Source: Oryzobacter telluris (lineage in GTDB: Bacteria; Actinomycetota; Actinomycetes; Actinomycetales; Dermatophilaceae). Taken from it: 64,000 bases of DNA. The notes beneath the pieces are model-generated. The model had not been told where the DNA came from. It saw only the letters and a program-made list of their open reading frames with translations, and did no database searches. The stretch spans positions 2,790,001 to 2,854,000 of the forward strand of contig NZ_CP170723.1 in assembly GCF_043099285.1 (NCBI RefSeq), in the 5' to 3' direction. Shown here in pieces: positions 59,478 through 64,000 of the stretch (within the stretch, counting starts at the first letter, position 1; each line of letters begins with the position of its first letter). Both the position numbers and the translations under genes were made by a program.

Positions 59478-61070
59478 TCAGCCGACCCGCTCGAAGATCC
59501 CGAACGCGAAGCCCGCCGCCTCGGCCCGTCCGCCGTCCACGCGGACGCCCTCGACCTCCAGCGCCCGCGCGCCGTCCCACCCGTCGGGCAGGTCGACGGC
59601 CGCCGGCCCACGCCGCGGGTTGACGACGACGAGGTGGGTGCCGCCGCGCACGTACGCGAACGGGTAGTCCTCGGTGAGGACCTCGAGGCTCCCCTCCGGC
59701 CCGAGCGCGGGCGTCGCGTGCCGCAGGGCGACGAGGCGCCGCACGAGGTGGAGCAGCGAGCCCTCGTCGGCCCGCTGGGTGGCGACGTCGGGGCGGTCGG
59801 GTGACGGGTCGACCGGCAGGTAGAACGCGTCCGGCGCGGCGGTCGAGAAGCCCGCGCCGGGGCCCGGCTCCCACTGCATCGGCGTGCGCGAGCCGGTGCG
59901 GTTGTTCGACGGCGACAGGATGCTGCCCTCGGTGTCGGGCAGGTCCTCGACGTAGCGCATCCCGATCTCGTCGCCGTAGTAGATCGTCGGCAGCGAGGGC
60001 CAGGTGGTGAGGAACGCGAACGCCGACCGTGCGTGCTCCGCGGTCCGCGGACCGGTGACGAGGCGGGCGTAGTCGTGGTTCGCCGTGGGGAGGGCGACGT
60101 GTCCCCCGCCGACGCCGATCGCGTCCGTGGCGCGCCGCCACTCGCGCAGGAAGACGTCGATGCCGCCGCCGCCCTCGGCGTCGAAGAAGTACGGCCCGGG
60201 CTCGGACCAGTTGGAGTCGTGGGTGCCGACACCGGTGTGCCACAACGAGCGCAGCGCCGGGTTGCTGAACTGGAGGAAGAAGTCGGCGTGGAACCCGGCG
60301 GGCACGGCGACCGCCGGCTCGCCCCACTCCGAGAGCAGCGCGGCATCCGGGTAGGTCGTGTCGAGCCACCCGCGCATCTCGGTCCACAGCTTCGCGGTCT
60401 CCACGTGGCCGACGTCGTCCTTGACGAGCGAGGCCGCCATGTCGACCCGGAACCCGCTGATGCCGACGTCGAACCAGTGCGCCATGACGTCCTTGAGCGC
60501 CTGCCGGTTCGCCCGCGGCCCCTCGGCGTCGACCGGGTCGCGCCACGGCTGGTCGGGGTGCTGCCGCGCGTAGCCGAAGTTCAGCGCCGGCTGGCACGGG
60601 TAGAAGTTGAGGAGGTAGTAGCCGCCGCGCGACCCGGGCACCGGGCACCAGATGCCGGCCGGGGTGCCGACCCGCTCGTTCCAGACGTACCGGCCGTCGG
60701 TGGGGTCCGAGGCCCACTCGCGGAACCACGGGTGCTGGTCGCTCGTGTGGCCGGCGACGAGGTCGAGCAGCACCCGGATCCCCCGGCTGCGCGCGGCCTC
60801 GACGAACGCGACGAGGTCGTCGTTCGTCCCGTACCGCGGGGCCACCGAGAGGTAGTCGGCCACGTCGTAGCCGGCGTCGGCGAACGGCGACGCGAACAGC
60901 GGGCTGAACCACACGGCGTCGACACCGAGCCACTGGAGGTGGTCGAGGTGCTCCATCGCACCGGCGAGGTCGCCGATGCCGTCGCCGTTGCCGTCGGCGA
61001 AGGTCTGCGGGTAGATCTGGTACAGGACGGAGTTCGCGAGCCAGGCCGGCTCGGGGCGCGTGCTGGGCAT
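59478..61070 (-). CDS. GH13 alpha-glucosidase/alpha-amylase family protein
   Basis: A 530-aa cytoplasmic glycoside hydrolase of the oligo-1,6-glucosidase/trehalose-synthase-like GH13 group. Conserved regions: VLYQIYPQTFADGNGDGIGDL, DLVAGHTSDQHPWF, GFRVDMA (nucleophile D210), SEWGEP (acid/base E248) and ANHDYARL (D333). Region PMQWEPGPGAGFS resembles alpha-glucosidases. No signal peptide. A leaderless TAGGGT precedes the ATG. Confidence 0.92.
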   Translation of the reverse strand: MPSTRPEPAWLANSVLYQIYPQTFADGNGDGIGDLAGAMEHLDHLQWLGVDAVWFSPLFASPFADAGYDVADYLSVAPRYGTNDDLVAFVEAARSRGIRVLLDLVAGHTSDQHPWFREWASDPTDGRYVWNERVGTPAGIWCPVPGSRGGYYLLNFYPCQPALNFGYARQHPDQPWRDPVDAEGPRANRQALKDVMAHWFDVGISGFRVDMAASLVKDDVGHVETAKLWTEMRGWLDTTYPDAALLSEWGEPAVAVPAGFHADFFLQFSNPALRSLWHTGVGTHDSNWSEPGPYFFDAEGGGGIDVFLREWRRATDAIGVGGGHVALPTANHDYARLVTGPRTAEHARSAFAFLTTWPSLPTIYYGDEIGMRYVEDLPDTEGSILSPSNNRTGSRTPMQWEPGPGAGFSTAAPDAFYLPVDPSPDRPDVATQRADEGSLLHLVRRLVALRHATPALGPEGSLEVLTEDYPFAYVRGGTHLVVVNPRRGPAAVDLPDGWDGARALEVEGVRVDGGRAEAAGFAFGIFERVG

Positions 61071-61076
61071 CGGATC

Positions 61077-61082
61077 ACCCTA
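61077..61082 (-). promoter_or_regulatory. Leaderless-type -10 of GH13 gene
   Basis: TAGGGT, 6 nt before the ATG. Confidence 0.65.
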
Positions 61083-61107
61083 GCCAAGCGCGGGGTCCTG
61101 GAACGGG

Positions 61108-61983
61108 TCAGGCCCGCGGCGCTCCCGCGGAGCGGACGCCCCGGGGCCGCGGCTGGCAGCGCGGGCACGAGAACGACGAGCGGTTCATGAACTGCTCACG
61201 CCGGATGGGCGTGCCGCACCGCGGGCACGGCCGACCCGCCTGCCCGTAGGCGGCCAGGGAGCGGTCGAAGTAGCCCGACGCCCCGTTGACGTTGACGTAG
61301 AGCGCGTCGAAGCTCGTCCCGCCCTGACCCAGCGCCTCGCGCATCACCTGCGCCGCGTGGTCGAGGACCTCGCCGATCCGCGGCTTGGTCAGCGCGCTGG
61401 CCACCCGCTCGCCGTGCACCTGCGCCCGCCACAGCGCCTCGTCGGCGTAGATGTTGCCGATGCCCGAGGCCACCCCCTGGTCGAGCAGGACCCGCTTGAT
61501 GGCGCTGTCCTTGCCCTTGATCCGGCGCACCACGGCGGCCCGGTCGTAGGCGTCCTCGAGGAGGTCGGGGGCGATGTTCGCGATGGCGAGCGGCACGCCC
61601 TCGTCATCGAGGTCGGTGAGGGCCAGGCCGCCGAAGGTGCGCTGGTCGACGAACCGCAGCTCGGGCCCGCCGTCGGCGAAGCGGAACCGGGCGTGGAGGT
61701 GCTTCTCGTCGGGCGCGTCGGCGTCCTCGACGAGGAGCTGCCCGCTCATCCCGAGGTGGAGCAGCAGGCCGACGTGGTCCTCGAGGTCGAGCCAGAGGTA
61801 CTTGCCGCGGCGGCGCACGGCGGCGACGTGGCGTCCGGACAGCCGCGACGCGAGGTCCTCGGGCCCGGGCCGGTGGCGGCGCGCGACGCGGTGGCCGCGC
61901 AGCTCGACCGTCGTGATGTCACGGCCCAGCACGTGCCCCTCGAGGCCGCGACGGACGACCTCGACCTCGGGCAGCTCAGGCAC
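61108..61983 (-). CDS. mutM: Formamidopyrimidine-DNA glycosylase (Fpg/MutM)
   Basis: Repairs oxidised purines. 291 aa: after Met removal the catalytic P2 and E3 of VPELPEVEVVRRG are intact; the HLGMSGQ, GIGNIYADEALW motifs and the zinc finger CPRCGTPIRREQFMNRSSF-CPRC are present. The GTG start is fixed by the need for P2. It lies 8 nt behind rnc, the usual rnc-mutM order. Confidence 0.96.
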   Translation of the reverse strand: MPELPEVEVVRRGLEGHVLGRDITTVELRGHRVARRHRPGPEDLASRLSGRHVAAVRRRGKYLWLDLEDHVGLLLHLGMSGQLLVEDADAPDEKHLHARFRFADGGPELRFVDQRTFGGLALTDLDDEGVPLAIANIAPDLLEDAYDRAAVVRRIKGKDSAIKRVLLDQGVASGIGNIYADEALWRAQVHGERVASALTKPRIGEVLDHAAQVMREALGQGGTSFDALYVNVNGASGYFDRSLAAYGQAGRPCPRCGTPIRREQFMNRSSFSCPRCQPRPRGVRSAGAPRA

Positions 61984-61991
61984 GCGTGGCC

Positions 61992-62813
61992 TCAGGCGCG
62001 GGGCGGGAGGGCGCCGTCGGGGTCGACGGTGTCGGCGTCGCCCGTGGGGGCGGGCTCCTCCTCGGGACCGGCGACCGGCCCCTCGTGGCTGTCGCGGATG
62101 GAGGTCCACGCCAGCGCGGCGGCCTCCTGCTCGGCGACCTTCTTCGTGCGGCCGGCGCCGCGGCCGAGGACGGTCCCGGCGACGGTCACGGAGGCCTCGA
62201 ACCACTTGGCGTGCTCGGGGCCGTCCTCCTCGACGCTGTACTCGGGGGCGCCCAGGCCGTGGCGGGAGGTGATCTCCTGCAGGCTGGTCTTCCAGTCCAG
62301 GCCGGCGCCGAGCGTGGCCGACTGGGCCAGCAGCGGGTCGACGAGGTGGTGCACGAGCTCACCCGCGGCCTCGATGCCCGAGGAGGTGTAGACCGCGCCG
62401 ATGACGGCCTCGACGGTGTCGGCGAGGATCGAGTCCTTGTCGCGTCCGCCGGTGGACTCCTCACCGCGGCCGAGGTAGACGTAGTCGCCCAGCCCCAGCG
62501 TGCGCCCGACGTCGGCGAGCGCGCGCATGTTCACCACGGCGGCGCGCAGCTTCGCGAGCTGGCCCTCGCTCGTGTCGGGGTGGGCGTCGTACAGGGTCGT
62601 CGTGACGACGAGGCCGAGCACCGAGTCCCCGAGGAACTCGAGGCGCTCGTTGTGGGGCAGCCCGCCGGCCTCGTACGCGTAGGACCGGTGCGTCAGGGCA
62701 CGCCGAAGCACCGCCGCGTCCACGGACGCGCCGGTGACCTCGACGAGGTGCTCGAGGAGCTCGTCGACAGGCCGCAGTGGTGTCAGCGAGCCCGTCGATG
62801 CGGACTTCCCCAT
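61992..62813 (-). CDS. rnc: Ribonuclease III
   Basis: Cleaves double-stranded RNA in rRNA and mRNA maturation. 273 aa: signature NERLEFLGDSVL (55-66), the second acidic cluster KDSILADTVEAVIGAVY, and a C-terminal dsRNA-binding domain (DWKTSLQEITSRHGLGAPEY, GRGAGRTKKVAEQEAA), then a ~30-residue acidic tail. The ATG (MGKSASTG) has no strong ribosome site. It lies 11 nt after rpmF. Confidence 0.96.
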   Translation of the reverse strand: MGKSASTGSLTPLRPVDELLEHLVEVTGASVDAAVLRRALTHRSYAYEAGGLPHNERLEFLGDSVLGLVVTTTLYDAHPDTSEGQLAKLRAAVVNMRALADVGRTLGLGDYVYLGRGEESTGGRDKDSILADTVEAVIGAVYTSSGIEAAGELVHHLVDPLLAQSATLGAGLDWKTSLQEITSRHGLGAPEYSVEEDGPEHAKWFEASVTVAGTVLGRGAGRTKKVAEQEAAALAWTSIRDSHEGPVAGPEEEPAPTGDADTVDPDGALPPRA

Positions 62814-62824
62814 GGGGGTGGGTA

Positions 62825-63019
62825 TCAGCCCTGGTGCTCGGTGCGCTCGGCGGCGCTGTACTGGCGCCCCTTGTAGGTGCCGCAGGACGGGCACGCCACG
62901 TGGGGCTGGGTGAGCGCCTTGCACTGGGGGCACGTCGTCGTGGCGACGGCCGTCGCCTTCCAGTTGGCGCGGCGCGAGCGGGTGTTGGAGCGCGACATCT
63001 TCCGCTTCGGAACGGCCAC
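62825..63019 (-). CDS. rpmF: 50S ribosomal protein L32 (zinc-finger form)
   Basis: A 64-aa protein: VAVPKRKMSRSNTRSRRANWK at the start is the L32 hallmark, and CPQC...CPSC form a Zn ribbon, so it is the Cys-containing (zinc-dependent) isoform. The GTG starts one base after the yceD stop, so the two are coupled, as is usual. Confidence 0.97.
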   Translation of the reverse strand: MAVPKRKMSRSNTRSRRANWKATAVATTTCPQCKALTQPHVACPSCGTYKGRQYSAAERTEHQG

Positions 63020-63020
63020 G

Positions 63021-63599
63021 TCAGGTCCTCTTCTCTGTCGGCGTGGGCGGCTCGTCGGCAAGTGCCGAGAGCGCCGCCCACCGGGGGTCGATCAGGTCGT
63101 GCTGGTGCTCCGGGTCCTCCGCGAGCGGCATGCCGCACTCGGAGCACAGCCCGGGGCAGTCGGGCCGGCACACCGGCTGGAACGGCAGTGAGGGCACCAC
63201 CGTGTCACGAAGCACCGTCTCGAGGTCGAGGTATCCGTCCTCGATGAGGTGCTCCTGGTCCGCGTCATCGTCCCCCACCTCGCGGTGGTGGTCGTGTCGA
63301 TCGGCGTGAACGAACAATTCCTGGAAGAACCCGTCGACCTCTTCGGTGACGGGGTCCAGGCACCGCACGCAGGCGCCGGTCGCCGTGCCACGGACCGAAC
63401 CGGTGACGAGCACCCCCTCGACGACGGACTCCAGTCGCAGCTCGAGGTGCAGGCTCTCGCCCTCCTCGACGCGCATGACGTCCGTGCCGAAGTCGCTCGG
63501 CGCCCCGACGTCCCTCGTCAGCTCGTGCATCGTCCCGGGTCGCCGGCCCACCAGCTTGGTGTCGAGCACCATCGGGGACCGGGGGTCGAGTCGAGTCAT
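63021..63599 (-). CDS. YceD/DUF177 family protein
   Basis: A 192-aa protein always found before rpmF and linked to 23S rRNA processing and plant or bacterial ribosome assembly. It has CVRCLDPVTEEVDGFFQELF, a Cys pair (VCRPDCPGLCSECGMPL) and the tail DPRWAALSAL. The ATG (MTRLDPRSP) was taken; an in-frame GTG at 63686 would add 29 residues of no similarity. TAACCT about 60 nt upstream may be its -10. Confidence 0.9.
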   Translation of the reverse strand: MTRLDPRSPMVLDTKLVGRRPGTMHELTRDVGAPSDFGTDVMRVEEGESLHLELRLESVVEGVLVTGSVRGTATGACVRCLDPVTEEVDGFFQELFVHADRHDHHREVGDDDADQEHLIEDGYLDLETVLRDTVVPSLPFQPVCRPDCPGLCSECGMPLAEDPEHQHDLIDPRWAALSALADEPPTPTEKRT

Positions 63600-63678
63600 G
63601 GCCTTGAAGTCGTCGGGGGTGGTTCGGCCGCGCCGCACGGACGCAGACCGAGGGTCAAGGTTACCGGTCGGGGCCACT

Positions 63679-64000
63679 TCACCCAAACCGGCGCAGCGCG
63701 TCCTCGACGGCGGCCCCCACCTGCGGCGCGAGGGTGGCGGCGTAGGTTGCGGTGACGTGGTCGCCCGCGCGGTGCACCGCGACGTGCCCGATGACGACCG
63801 GGCACCGCTCCTCCGGGCAGATCCAGGCCGTGAGGTCGAGCAGGGCGACCCCCGGCCCGGCGGCCGCGGCGGCCTCGCGCTGCACCGTGAGGCCGCTGCC
63901 CTTGATGGCGGGGATGCCCTCGAAGGCGCACCGGGTCAGCTCGTGGGGGTGGCGGGCGGCGCAGATGTCGAGGTCGTCGGGCGAGAGCGGGCTGTCCCCC
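63679..64000 (-). CDS. C-terminal end of an SGNH-domain acyltransferase (cut by window edge)
   Basis: The last ~106 codons of a minus-strand gene whose start lies outside. They read DICAARHPHELTRCAFEG, then LLDLTAWICPEERCPVVIG and GDHVTATYAATLAP. This is the end of the SGNH domain common in OafA-type acyltransferases (CP-x-CPVV block, then the H-x-TATYA catalytic His motif, here HVTATYA). The paired Cys are probably extracytoplasmic disulfides. Identification is moderate, from the C-terminus only. Confidence 0.72.
   Translation of the reverse strand, partial: GDSPLSPDDLDICAARHPHELTRCAFEGIPAIKGSGLTVQREAAAAAGPGVALLDLTAWICPEERCPVVIGHVAVHRAGDHVTATYAATLAPQVGAAVEDALRRFG

Noticed and set aside
1..64000. 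tRNA and rRNA genes
   Set aside because: I looked for T-loop-like GGTTCGAnTCC and rRNA blocks on both strands and saw none; a tRNA scan could still find a divergent one.

Overview
The window is about 64 kb of very GC-rich chromosomal DNA from an actinobacterium. The gene order, the mycothiol-type enzymes, DUF2469, the amt-glnK-glnD cluster, frequent GTG starts and many apparently leaderless promoters point to a Micrococcales organism. A relative of the Intrasporangiaceae (Janibacter, Knoellia, Phycicoccus types) is my best guess, but that placement is inference. I found no phage, transposase, CRISPR array, rRNA or tRNA gene.

The backbone reads right to left on the minus strand and follows a conserved actinobacterial order: yceD-rpmF-rnc-mutM, acyP and smc, ftsY, amt-glnK-glnD-ffh, rpsP-khpA-rimM-trmD, rplS-lepB-rnhB-DUF2469-yraN-comM-dprA-xerC, then rpsB-tsf. 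It covers ribosomal proteins, the SRP pathway, nitrogen sensing, signal peptidases, chromosome segregation, DNA uptake and processing, and DNA repair.

Accessory genes interrupt this backbone. From left to right: an MFS exporter, an aminotransferase and an M23-like peptidase (2.2-5.6 kb); a large Val/Glu/Asp-rich repeat membrane protein (5.6-8.5 kb); an ABC cassette on the plus strand that separates rplS from trmD (15.8-21.0 kb); an HNH/DUF222 gene with an SOS-type promoter (24.2-26.3 kb); an Rrf2 regulator, a RibD-like reductase and a MarR-controlled mycothiol-type pair (26.3-29.3 kb); a sulfate ABC operon (29.3-33.1 kb); an amidohydrolase, an ArsR regulator with its MFS exporter, a decayed glycosyltransferase and an alpha/beta hydrolase (33.3-37.8 kb); an M13 peptidase, a secreted beta-propeller protein and a third signal peptidase (45.5-51.5 kb); and an acyltransferase, an MFS protein and a GH13 glucosidase (56.1-61.1 kb).

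The most interesting signals are regulatory and architectural. About twenty genes carry an nAnnnT hexamer 6-7 nt before the start codon, which fits leaderless transcription. Two unrelated promoters, upstream of the M23 peptidase and of yraN, share a duplicated GTCGTCCACAGG box with identical 29-bp periodicity and an identical 50-nt distance to the start codon. A signal-peptidase paralogue has lost its catalytic Ser and Lys. TrmD carries a GNAT domain. Several hairpins, including a dispersed 50-bp palindrome present twice, sit just past stop codons.
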